A stretch of DNA of 64,000 nucleotides from the NCBI RefSeq assembly GCF_003073045.1, contig NC_037590.1:39796751-39860750 (forward strand), in the 5' to 3' direction. This stretch comes from Pomacea canaliculata (Eukaryota > Mollusca > Gastropoda > Architaenioglossa > Ampullariidae). The stretch's first letter is position 1, and each line of letters begins with the position of its first letter. Positions 26,363 through 36,370 of the stretch are shown in pieces. The notes beneath the pieces were generated by a model. The model saw only the letters and a list, made by a program, of their open reading frames with translations, searched no databases and was not told the DNA's origin. Both the position numbers and the translations under genes were made by a program.

Positions 26363-27475
26363 TCAAGTCTTTGTGAACTCGGTGGAAACACTCTCACAAT
26401 GTATATCTTCTTTGCTATAGTCTGACGAAGTCCGAGATTTTTGTAGTGTTTCCCAGTACAGCAGAGCGTCGTCTGCGCCCAGTCTTTGGAAAGGATCGAT
26501 CACACACATCTCGCCGAGGAGACCCACCAGAGCGATAGCTGCAAAGGTACGGTCCACGCGATTGGTCGGGAACATGTGACGCAACAGAAGAGGACACGTC
26601 CGTGGGCAAGGAGCCACGAAGGTTAAGTCCACATCTGACCGGTCGTGTAAAGAGTCCCGGATGTCCACGAGTTGCGACATGCTGTCCAAGACAACATCCG
26701 GGCATCGCAGTCCCTCGTTGTGGTGTCCTAGGTCACATACTTCCGGTTTCGCCTGCGCGGAGCAGAAGGTTCTCCACGGACGAGGATGTTGAGCAGTTAG
26801 CAAGAAATAGGAGAGGCACCCAATGCTCCACAGGTCAGCCTCCCGAGGGAGATAGGGAGAGTGACGGAGGACCTCGGGGGCAAGGTAACTCTCCCTCCCG
26901 AGGTAGTCATCGCAGGTGAGAGGTTTCCCGGTGGCAGGGTCTTGGCAGCTCACTGCCAGGCCAAAGTCTGCTAGTCGCACGATCTCAGGGGTCACCAGCA
27001 GGACGTTGGCGGGGTTGAGGTCGCGGTGCGCGATGCCCAATCGGTGGCAGTGGGCGAGGGCCGTCAGCACCTGATGCACGACGCAAGCCACCTGCCGCTC
27101 CGGCAGCGGCCAGTGCTGCAAGACGTAGTGCTCCAAGTTACCGCAGGCGGCCAGCTCCAGGAATAAGCAAGCCACGCGCTCCAGCACCACGGCCTCCTCC
27201 AACCCGATGACGCAGCAGTCACTGCGCTTGCGCAACTCCTTCAGGCATCTGACTTCCGCCATCACTCGGGGGTCGGCGTGCATGTCGCGGCGCGCCACCA
27301 TCCTCTTGACGGCCAGCGTCACGCCAGACATCTTGTGCTGCACGGCGTACACGTCACTGAAGCTGCCCGAGTCGAGGTGACCCAGCAGGCAGTAGCCGTG
27401 GGCGTCGAGAAAATTCTTCCATATCGAATTGTCTAGAACCAGTTCCATGATTTTTTCAGTGTTGTGATGCGTCAT
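26363..27475 (-). CDS. Intronless protein kinase, family not assigned
   Basis: Predicted protein kinase of 370 residues in one exon, with every core motif: glycine-rich loop at about 34-42 (DSGSFSDV), ATP-binding K57 in LAVKRM, helix-C E74, H150-R151-D152, N157, D170-F171-G172, A199-P200-E201 and D214. The lysine that normally follows the catalytic Asp by two positions in Ser/Thr kinases (RDLKPxN) is Asn here (RDLNPAN). The C-terminal tail after about 345 is Ser/Glu-rich. The fold is CAMK/NEK/ULK-like in the activation segment, but I cannot name a family. On the minus strand GGCAG just above 27479 looks like a splice acceptor, so an untranslated first exon is likely. An ATG at 27479 opens a seven-codon frame that ends at 27456 and overlaps the ATG at 27475; the next in-frame ATG, at 27448 (M10), lies just after it. 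The true start could therefore be either. An intact frame argues against a decayed retrocopy. Confidence 0.83.
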   Translation of the reverse strand: MTHHNTEKIMELVLDNSIWKNFLDAHGYCLLGHLDSGSFSDVYAVQHKMSGVTLAVKRMVARRDMHADPRVMAEVRCLKELRKRSDCCVIGLEEAVVLERVACLFLELAACGNLEHYVLQHWPLPERQVACVVHQVLTALAHCHRLGIAHRDLNPANVLLVTPEIVRLADFGLAVSCQDPATGKPLTCDDYLGRESYLAPEVLRHSPYLPREADLWSIGCLSYFLLTAQHPRPWRTFCSAQAKPEVCDLGHHNEGLRCPDVVLDSMSQLVDIRDSLHDRSDVDLTFVAPCPRTCPLLLRHMFPTNRVDRTFAAIALVGLLGEMCVIDPFQRLGADDALLYWETLQKSRTSSDYSKEDIHCESVSTEFTKT

Positions 27476-28768
27476 CCATCTGCCACGTAAAAGGGTAAAA
27501 TATCAGTTATTGAGATGATAGGAGAAAAAATAAAGCATGAGAGAAGCAAATGATCTCATTACTATAGAACATTTTTTGACAGTCTCTTGCACCTGAAATA
27601 TTTGTAAAAAGATAAACAAGTGGTAAACAATCTTATCAGTAAAGCATTACTTTCTGAAAATGTCAACTTCTAAAATGTATAAATTGTAATTCACTTTCTG
27701 AAAATAGAAAATCCAATACTACCTGGTCAAGCTTAGAAATAAATTCACACAAGAGCCCCCTCGGTAGTGCCAACAAAGGTTATAACTTTTTATCGGACAG
27801 TGAATGCCCAGTTTCTAGCACACATAAGGTTGTAGCTAAAGGAAAAGAAACTTATCCTAGCAGACATTATCAATGTCATATCCTCGGGTCACTTTGAAGC
27901 CGGAGCCATTTGCCGAGAGAATCAGAACACCCCTTATTCGCAAGAGCTCGAAACCAAGATTTCTTATCCGAAAAATCCGACATTTTCCACCTGGAACAAA
28001 TCTTTAATTATAATGCAGGCACAAAGTGGTCTGTTGAACAAAACTGGCGGTTGAGGGAGACAATTTGTGCTTTCCGATACCCCTCCGCCCCGGGAATATT
28101 TACCCCAATGCATCCTTGTGTGACGTAAGCGAAAATGATCGCCAAGTTCTCGCAGAGTTCTCGCAAAGTTCAGAGAAGTTCCACTGAGCGCAAGTCACGC
28201 CTGGGGAAGAGACCAAGCTGTTAACTATCCGCAAACCTGTGCAGGTGTGGAGTGATTGTACAGGATCAAAGGGAGCAGTGTGAATGGGCCGAAAAGCTTG
28301 TCAGCGTGTTGACACAACTTCTCTCCAAGACGATGGGGTTGGATAACGATGCAAACGGTGTCTTGTTGCCCAACCACAACATCTTTACAGCTGCTGCAAC
28401 CCAGGCCGGCTGGCGAAACACTGGCGCCCACAACGGATCCCATTTGGCACATTCCGCCGTACACCCAAACAAAAAAACTTTAGGGAGGAGAAAATGAGCC
28501 CCCGACCCCAGCAAAACAAACCAGAAATATTTCAGCCGTAAATATCACGGCTGTTTACTCCATTCCGCGGTGAATACATCGTCAGGCAGAGGTTAATTTC
28601 TATTTCAGACAAAAAGTAGACGAAAACAAAATCACTCTGTTCTAATTTATGTACAAATAACAACAGCTTAATTCGTCCGTATTTAAATTTTTTAACATTT
28701 ATGTGTGACCAAGAATTTATATTATTACAGAGAGGAGGAGAGAGAGAAAGATAAAATGACAGTAATAG

Positions 28769-29168
28769 GCACAGACTGATCCCTGTCTGATGAGTATTTA
28801 GGGGAGGTGACATCCCTGTCTGATGTATTAGAGGTGGCATTCCTATCTGATGTTTATTTATTTAGAGGAGGTGACATCGCTGTCTGATCAATCAAATCAA
28901 ATCAGACTATTGTCTGTCGAGGACACCCAAGACAGAAATTTTTTCTTTTGCTCACATGGGCAAGCATACATACTCATACAGACATCTAGCACACACAGTC
29001 AGAAGTAAAGATACACTATTGTATTTATTTATTGTATTTATTTATTGTATTTTTGTATTTTTATTGTATTTATGTGTATTTACTTAGAGGAAATGACATC
29101 CCTGTCTGATGTTTATTTATTTAGAGGAGGTGACATTGCTGTCTGATGTGTGTTTAGAGGAAGCGGTT
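28769..29168. repeat. Interspersed minisatellite, units of about 36 bases
   Basis: At least six diverged copies of a unit built around GAGGAGGTGACATCCCTGTC followed by TGATGTTTATTTATTTA. The two clusters are separated by about 190 bases of other sequence, including a TATTTATTG run near 29,020-29,080. Confidence 0.8.
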
Positions 29169-29871
29169 CTCAAGTAACGATTCTCATGAGTGGCTAGTAA
29201 GTTTACTGCACGATCTGGGTGTATATATATATCACAACGATTTATTTTTCTTTTTTTAAGCGGGAAAGTTATCTCAGCCCAAGAACTGAATCGCTGGAAC
29301 GAATAAATTTTGTTTCTTCTTGTGCTGCCTCTACATTTTCTGAGTGCAAATCGAGTAGAATTCGAACTTTAATATTTGATTAAAGTGATTCGTGGACAAT
29401 GCATGTTTAGTTTAATGGTTAATGAGTACCATTTCTATTTTATTATAATTAAATCAATCATGCAGAAGATTTAGTTTGTGTGGTGCAAAGAAGCGTATAA
29501 ATATCATTTTTAGTAAATTAAGACGAGGTACACACGAGTTTAGCCACACTAATCCTACTACATATGAAAGAAAAACAGTAAAACTTTATTTCAAAACTTA
29601 GAAATTAGAGGTTTAAAGAAATCAAAAATTAGCAATGCATTCAAAATTATATTATTGAGGAAAATTTATGTAGCACCACACTGATTAGTTTCATATTATT
29701 ATGAAAAGCCATGCAGGCGGCATCTATTGCAGACAGGACTGAGAAAATAACATCCGCAAACAGAGCTAGAGATACAAAATTAGGACAGAAAAAGCATCAA
29801 AGGATATAGTCGAATGTTTGTAATACTGTAACAAGTACAGAAAAGATGAAAGAATGACAATATGACAAACA

Positions 29872-30004
29872 ATGCATACTAATAAAGATACTAACCAATA
29901 AAGATATTACAAGATGGTGTGTCTACAAAAAGTACATACTAACCAATAAAGATATTACAATATGGTGTATATATACAAACAGCACATACTAACCAATAAA
30001 AATG
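29872..30004. repeat. Three-copy tandem repeat, units of about 56 bases
   Basis: Each unit has ATACTAACCAATAAA(G/A)AT followed by ATTACAA and a GGTGT-type tail. Starts are near 29,877, 29,935 and 29,985. Confidence 0.8.
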
Positions 30005-30520
30005 TTACAAAACAGAGATTAGTAGAAGAGTACTTATAACTGTGTGTTGAGTATCTATGCACGTGCACGCGCACGCGTCAGTCAGCATGTGACTTGTCAG
30101 CATGTGTGTATCGTACATTTGCAATCGTTTATGCCTACATATGCGTGTGTGGTTTGTTTGCGTGTGGGTGTGCTTGACTGCCAACGTCCCTACATGCATA
30201 TATGCGTTCGTGCGTGCATGCTCACCATGCTGACAAAACCGTTTAACTGAGGGCAGGTGTTAGCCAGGTATACGTCTCACATCTCGGCTAAAGGGCAGAC
30301 CCTTGCATCACCTCGTGTTTACAAGATGCAGAGATACGCGCGTGCACTGCACAAACCACTTAGCACTTGCACGGAAACAATCCTGCTTAGAATAACGGAA
30401 ATGCAAGAAAGAAGGTCCTGGAAGTCTAAATTCTGAAGAACCAACCTGCTCTGTAAAATTGACAGAGAAATGTCCTGGTACCCGAGCAGCAAAGCGGGTG
30501 CAGCAGTATTGTACACTTAC

Positions 30521-30640
30521 CTCCAGCGTGCCTTCTCACCAACCACGAGGGTTTGCCTGGCAGCAAGTGGAAGCCAAGGTGTGTTGACCGCACGCATGCA
30601 CGACGCACGACAAACGGTCCCGGGCCCGCGATGCACCTGA
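30521..30640 (-). promoter_or_regulatory. Possible untranslated first exon upstream of the kinase
   Basis: On the minus strand this GC-rich block ends in a strong splice donor, CTGGAG|GTAAGTGT, with the exon's last base at 30521. It resembles blocks at 51.84-51.96 kb and 44.05-44.14 kb, which lie upstream of GH49-like genes C and B and also end in donors. Shared landmarks in order are a GTCGTGC/CATGCGTGCGGTCA core, then (T)TGCTGCCAGGCAAAC-like sequence, then the donor. The nearest downstream acceptor on this strand is that of the kinase exon at about 27,480. Assignment to the kinase transcript is an inference. Confidence 0.4.
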
Positions 30641-30740
30641 TGGTGGAGCGGCACCAACGCGGGCTCATGCGGCGCGGACGCGGCAATCCTACCCGCGAGC
30701 CAATCAAAACACGTCTTTGCCACCACGTGGTGAGTTTTCC

Positions 30741-32220
30741 ATGTTTCAAGCGGCTGGACTCTTGAATTACTTGAATTGCTGTTCTCTGGGTTCTCCTCTT
30801 TGTGCGACAGTTTCCTTTCTCTCTGTGTCTCTGTCTCTCTCTTCAGTCTAATATAAACCAGCAGTAAATCTCATCCGCTTAATTGATTCAACATAATTTT
30901 TGTTCTTTCGCTGTTTATTGCATTTACATTTTTTATTTAGGTTTCACGGTAGAGATTATGACCAGAATTGTGGTAGTACTACATCAGTTGTGCGACATTT
31001 GCTTCACAGCCAAACTGTACTCAAAGAGACTACAGACTTGTGTAAGGACAGAGGTCGGTACGAAAACACGAAAACCTGAACAAAGAATCGAACACCCAGA
31101 CTACAGCTGTCTTTCAACAAATATATCAAGTAAGAACAAAATCAATCAACTACCAGATTCCCTGTGGACCAGTTTCTTCTCCTATAAAGCTAAGCCGACA
31201 TTTTATCAAAAACTTTCACCTGATCATTCAGTACTACAACAAAGACTTTGTTTCGTGTTTTCATCCACCTCAGGAGAATATGGGTAAAAGTCAGGATCAG
31301 AAATGATTGCACAAGGAAGAAAATAAAAATAAAGACTAAACAAGAGGGCATTGACATGAAAAATTGACAAAAGTGGAGTTAAAAGAGCAAAACCAACAAA
31401 CAAGCACACGAGGAAAAAGAATGAACACACGCGCGAAGGAAGGAAAGGGGAAAACTTGTTGACGTGTAGAACATAGCAACACATCTTGAGGACATTTGAC
31501 CGGCCTTGGCAACTGCCGGAGGTAGCATTGCGATAGCGGCAGCCGCCCGGGTGGAGAGGGGTATCACCGGGTGTCCTCATCAATCTATTGCGCGGTGCGG
31601 GACACAGCAGCAGCCTCGCTTCCATCTCCACCACGCGATTACAAGAAACCGCCAGCTGCCTCCAGAATCACAAGAGCTGAGAGGAGGGGATGGGAGGAGA
31701 GTGAGGAAGGATTTGGGGTCGGGGGGTGTACATGATAAGAACGCAGACAAAGATTTATCTCCCCTTAACTTTTGAAAATCACGTATTGCTGGCTCCGGGC
31801 AATGCACTCTTCCTGCCAGCCACCTACCCTGTCTAAAACGGTTCTGAAGAGGAGAAACGGAGGAGGGTAGGGAGGTGTTAGAAGAAAATGCAAGCAGACA
31901 CATTTCGCAAACCGTTTACGTGAGCGTGTCAGGTGCTTTTATCAAAATGTTCGGGCAAGACCACTTCATACCATCACAAACAGGTATTCCACTCAACGAT
32001 TTCTCAAGCGTGGGACTTTCATACTAGATATTTTCACCTTCACCTTCGCCGTGCGGCAGCTTTTGACTTTCACTTTTGCTCGATACCCTTGACACCCCGC
32101 AGCCTTCGCCGCAGACTTGTCGCACGATAGAGTTTACAGAGGTCAAGAGTTCAACTGTGGGAATACAAAGGGAAAACAAAGCCAGATTCCCAAAACTCAC
32201 ACCACCACCACCACCACCAC

Positions 32221-32254
<34 letters not shown>

Positions 32255-32979
32255 TCATCATCGGATTAATACGCGCCCATCTCTTGTAATGAATACTCCA
32301 GGTGATTCATGCCTTCAAGCAATTATCTGGCCTCAAACTTTAACTATAAATGGTGTTGTTGTTTTTTTCTCCATTTGGCGGGATTTCCTTTCAGAAAAAT
32401 TCTTTTTTCTGATTTTTAACGAGATCTGCAGCAGCACCTGGCCCGTTTCCGGTAAACGTTTAGATAGGGGAAACAACTTGCAGCTTCCTGTCACTCCCCC
32501 TTCCCACGCCTCCATTTTCTTCTTTCTGATTCGTTGTTTTGGCGGTAAAGAGATTAGCCTAGCTTTAACTATTTTTGCTGCTCTTTGATTAAAGTGCAGC
32601 CATGCTGGGTGAAGGGTCCAAAACAGCTTACCTACACTCGACAGCTTGCCAAAGTAGCATCCCTTGCCATTCTGTTTTCTTTCATGCCAGAGACATCTCC
32701 AGTTCTAATTATATCCTTCCAGTTATTTGCAGAAAATAGAAAGTTGCAACTTTACCTCATTCCAATTTAATGCACGATTACCTTTACTGTGCGTTTATGC
32801 GTGTAAACATGTGTGTGTGTGTGGTTTAAAGGTGGTTGGGACATCATGATATGGCAAAACAGTGAAGATATTATGAATTATTTTAATAGCTAACGGTCCA
32901 TTGAAGGAGTTTATTACAGTAATCTTGTCTTTGAGGATATATGACATCTAGTTTGTAAACATGTTTGATGTAAGGCCAC
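30741..32979. other. Interval without a recognised gene
   Basis: A 134-codon plus-strand frame at 30,883-31,287 and several overlapping frames at 31.2-31.9 kb show no motif I recognise. A 170-codon frame at 32,076-32,588 exists mainly because of a CAC/CAT microsatellite. I see no supported exon. Confidence 0.5.
32198..32262. repeat. (CAC)n then (CAT)n microsatellite
   Basis: Two adjoining trinucleotide runs. They give a poly-His frame with no other support. Confidence 0.95.
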
Positions 32980-33325
32980 CTGATTAAGCTACCAAAGACA
33001 GGACACCTCTGGAACTCCCAAGCAAGACCCGCATCTGCAACACCAAGGAAGGTGTGTTCTGTGTATGTTTCTGAAACCCAAAGAGTGAAAAACACCATCA
33101 ACAACAGTTCCAGACCTTTACCAACACATGCCTACGCCACATCCTGGAAAGACCTCTAATATCAGCTTGTGAGGAAAAGCCAATCAAATCCCACTAACCA
33201 AGACATCAAGAAGTGCAAGTGGGGCTGGATAGGACACACCCTGCACAAACTAGATCACAACATTATCAGGAAGGTACTTGACTTGAACCCTCAGGGGAAC
33301 AGGAGCTGGGAGACCCAAACAAAGT
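32980..33325 (+). mobile_element. LINE remnant, RTE-like reverse transcriptase C-terminal end
   Basis: Read in shifting plus-strand frames, this region gives SKTRICNTK, then HHQQQFQTFTNTCLRHIL, then CKWGWIGHTLHKLDHNI, then LDLNPQGNRSWETQ. This order (R-F-N after a leucine-rich strand, FxNxCLRxIL, KWxWIGHTLRK, NPQGKR) is the hallmark of the C-terminal segment of RTE-type LINE polyproteins, just after the reverse transcriptase palm. At least two frame changes and internal stops show that the copy is dead. No 5' part or endonuclease was found, which is normal for 5'-truncated LINE insertions. Confidence 0.78.
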
Positions 33326-33944
33326 AATAAGCAAAATTAAGCATGCTTGATATTTACAAAAAGCCAATAGGAAATAAAGAAATAGTTTGAAAACTTAAAT
33401 AAAAAGGTGCTGAAGTAGTATGACGAAGATTGAACAGGTGCAGAGGACGAGGGAGAGTGCAAGATGTGAGCAATCATGGAAAGTATTGAAAAGATGCTGA
33501 AGTCGACTAACGGCTTTGCCAGTGATGTTCATCATACATGAAAAGGCAGAAATGTTGACGACAGACAGGTTGAAACCACGTGTGAACACCTGGCTTCGAG
33601 GAGTTGTTTCTTCAAAGATAGAGGAACTTATCACCGATGCCTTAATTAAGCCGATGATTGATAAGCCCTGTCTGTAACGACTCTCCGAGGAAAGGAAGCT
33701 TCAGCAACCTCTCACTCGTTATCAACAAAGGACGGAGTGATGTATGGTGCGAGAAAGAAGCCAACAAGAAATATTTGCTATGCGCATCGTACAGAGGGTT
33801 ACGGGTTAAAAGATAAGCATGGCCTTGTAGTTGTTGCTCATGACTACCGAACGTGCTGGAACGTAGGATACTATGCTTGCCAGAAACTGAAAGCAATCTG
33901 CAATAGTCACGAACAAGTGTGTGTGTGTGTGTGGGGTAGGGGGA
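33326..33944. other. Interval without a recognised gene
   Basis: No coding feature is supported. A short GT run lies at about 33,917-33,935. Part of this could be the 3' tail of the LINE remnant. Confidence 0.45.
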
Positions 33945-34112
33945 GTCCGTTTTTCAGAACGAGCCAGCAACTAGATCACAAGGCAGCAAGTCCTGTCAAC
34001 AGATGTCAGATGCAGAGAAAGAATAACGAGTCCGAGATGAGATCTGAACCCAGGACAGCCAACCTTTAACAGTATTGGCAACAGGCACTAATTATAGCGC
34101 CACCGGGCTGCC
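33945..34112 (-). mobile_element. tRNA-derived SINE-like copy
   Basis: On the minus strand the copy starts GGCAGCCCGGTGGCGCTATA at 34112. An A-box-like TGGCGCTATAATTAGTG is followed about 45 bases later by a B-box-like GGGTTCAGATC. The remaining body is unrelated to tRNA. The same B-box context (CCTGGGTTCAGATC) recurs in the element at 36.1 kb. It is not a functional tRNA: the stems do not pair well and the A box is altered. The far end is approximate. Confidence 0.6.
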
Positions 34113-34218
34113 ATCACGAACAAGGACGGCAATAGTCATGAACAAGGGCTGCGATAGTCATGAACAAGGACGGCAATAGTCACGAACAAGGACTGCAATA
34201 GTCATGAACAAGGACGGC
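34113..34218. repeat. 24-bp minisatellite, about five copies
   Basis: Units of the form AATAGTCATGAACAAGGACGGC, 22-24 bases, repeat with small changes. They abut the head of the SINE-like copy. Confidence 0.85.
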
Positions 34219-34421
34219 GATAGGGGAGGGAAGAGAGGGAATTAAATCAAGCGAAAAATAGAACAGAACCTAACGCTAGTCGTTCGCACACAAATACAAA
34301 ACAACAACAATCAACGCGCAAATTTATGCGCATCATCCATCCGTCCATCCATATAGCCCATCTAAACACACAGAAGTAAATGCATACAGAAAGACAAGAA
34401 TAGAGACACGCATACTACTAC

Positions 34422-34422
34422 C

Positions 34423-34497
<75 letters not shown>
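34422..34497. repeat. (CTGT)n tetranucleotide microsatellite
   Basis: About 19 perfect units. Confidence 0.97.
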
Positions 34498-35915
34498 TAC
34501 GCTCTTTACTTACTGTGTTGTGCAACTCTTGCGAGGCAGGTGAACTGCATTCTTAGAGAAAGCAGGAATCACTGCACGTCCTCGCAGCGCACTGGGAGAA
34601 CATCTTGCTTCACCTCAACCGTCTGTTCGTCCTGTCTTCATGCTGCATGCATCTGGCGGTTCGCGGGACCCGTTGCAGGACAAGCTGATTGCATTCTACG
34701 TGCCATGCAAGCTTCCAGTCCCCAAGAGACTTGGGTATGCCCGATAGTAAGTACACCTTCACCAAGCTAAAGTGACGACTAGATCAGTAATATTGCATAG
34801 GTGTATGTACAGAAATATACACATATATAATTGACATAAAGCTTGAAAACAAGGAATGCGAAGAGAGGTAACCCTGACTTTAGAACTCAGCGGTCAGTCT
34901 TAGTCTCTTCTGGATGCCCGCTGGGTTCTTGGAAGGGTTTCGAAAGCATACATTTCAAGTATGAGTGTGTGTGTGATCGGTATTTGTCGAATAAGTGGCG
35001 ACCATTATCAAGTCGAATTCCTCGTGTATTGGTACATCACTTGGTACATACATTCTTCTTCCTTCTTCTTCTTCTTCTATTTCTGCAATTTGTTTTAAGA
35101 AAACATCTTTGTGGAAGACCTCAGGTTCACCCGCCATTGTATCGTTTGCTGGTCTGGAAAATTGCGAGCACAAAGCTGGTTAGTAGATAGACCGAGACGA
35201 AGCTAACAATTATAAGGACTGAAGATTGAAGACTACAGACTAAGGACTGAGACTACAGACTAAGGACTGAGGACTAAAGAGTGAGGACTAAGACACAATG
35301 ACCGTTTCCTTAACCTCCCCCCTCCATCTGAGTGAGTGGAGAGCAACAAACATCAATAACAGAGCTTGTGGACCTCTTCAGTGTCAATGCACAGTTAGAT
35401 GGCTTGGGAGGCAGTTTGGACAAAAGAGGATGCAAGAAGTATCATACCTTCATGTCTCTTATGTACTCATTTTCTTCGAAATAATCGTCATCGTGGTCGT
35501 CACTTCTTGAAAATCTCAGCTCAGAGAAAGAAAGAGAGATGGATAAAAAGATTTAACTGATGGGATGGAAGCATCGTAAAATTGACAGCATATATCAAGA
35601 CCACCATATCTTTTGGTTGTATATTCCTGCTGTGTCTATCCTTGGCAACAACAACACACTGTAGGTGTGTACATGCAGTCTTGTCACAGATATCTAGCAA
35701 GACACAATGGCTGACTACACGCAGTAGACATCTAGTAAGACACAAACAACACACACACCACAGACATACACAGCAATGTCGCCGCTGTGTCTGGCAGCGA
35801 CACTTTATGTTCTGCTCCGCCAGGAGTCGCCACATGCGGTAGGTATGGGCTCCATGTACGTAGCTACCGGGACGCGCATGCTTTAGCCTCTTTCTTTACT
35901 TCCTTCTTACTTTCA

Positions 35916-36012
35916 TCTTCTTTTCTTCTTTTCTTTCCATTCTTCTTTTCTTTCCATGTCTTCTTTTCTTTCCATTTCTTCTTTTCTTTCCATTTCTTCT
36001 TTTCTTTACATG
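35916..36012. repeat. Pyrimidine-rich 18-19 base minisatellite
   Basis: About five copies of CTTCTTTTCTTTCCATTT with single-base differences. Confidence 0.85.
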
Positions 36013-36129
36013 TTGTTGTTGTTGTGTTGTTTTAATGTTAGCACACCGCCCTCCACACTCACACTATATATATATAGAGAGAGTATATATGTGTCGCGTG
36101 CGTGCTAAAGTCTACGTACATACATGAAT

Positions 36130-36370
36130 CGCCCGGTACTATAGGGTTAAAACACGGGATTGTTACAACTGCAGTGAGAGACCCTGGGTTCAGATCTTGT
36201 CTGTGTGTGACACATGTTTAGTCTTTAGAGGTTTTATCTCCCCTTTCTCTCTTCTTTCTCTCCCCTCATAGTGGAAAATCACTCGGAGGGAGCACTTTCC
36301 CACCAAGGTAATCAACCAGGGATTCGCCACATCTTGACAATTACTACCCAGGGTAACCAACCCGCTGGGG
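36130..36370 (+). mobile_element. tRNA-derived SINE-like copy
   Basis: A head GCCCGGTACTATAGGGTTAA is followed by a B-box-like block CCTGGGTTCAGATCTTGTCT at about 36,183, about 50 bases on. This is the same arrangement, with the same B-box words, as the copy at 33.9-34.1 kb on the other strand. A pyrimidine-rich segment and unrelated body sequence follow. The right end is approximate. Confidence 0.5.

Larger units (their letters stand above)
27480..30520. other. Interval upstream of the kinase with minisatellites
   Basis: No recognised gene. It contains two clusters of a diverged 35-40 base repeat (28.77-28.89 and 29.08-29.17 kb) and a three-copy repeat at 29.87-30.0 kb. If the first exon at 30.5 kb belongs to the kinase gene, most of this interval would be its first intron. 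Confidence 0.45.
34219..36129. other. Repeat-rich interval with unassigned possible exons
   Basis: It contains a (CTGT)n run, an AGGACTGA-type tandem repeat at 35,215-35,292 and a pyrimidine-rich 18-19 base repeat at about 35,916-36,012. A plus-strand stretch ending at the strong donor TA|GTAAGT near 34,749 and a minus-strand frame at 34,955-35,173 look somewhat protein-like (see findings), but I recognise no product. Confidence 0.4.

Noticed and set aside
32076-32588. 170-codon plus-strand frame with a His run
   Set aside because: Its core is a CAC/CAT microsatellite and the flanks have no recognisable motif or splice context.
36130-36215. Functional tRNA gene
   Set aside because: A- and B-box-like words are present, but the acceptor and anticodon stems do not pair, and the related copy at 34.1 kb shows that this is a SINE head.
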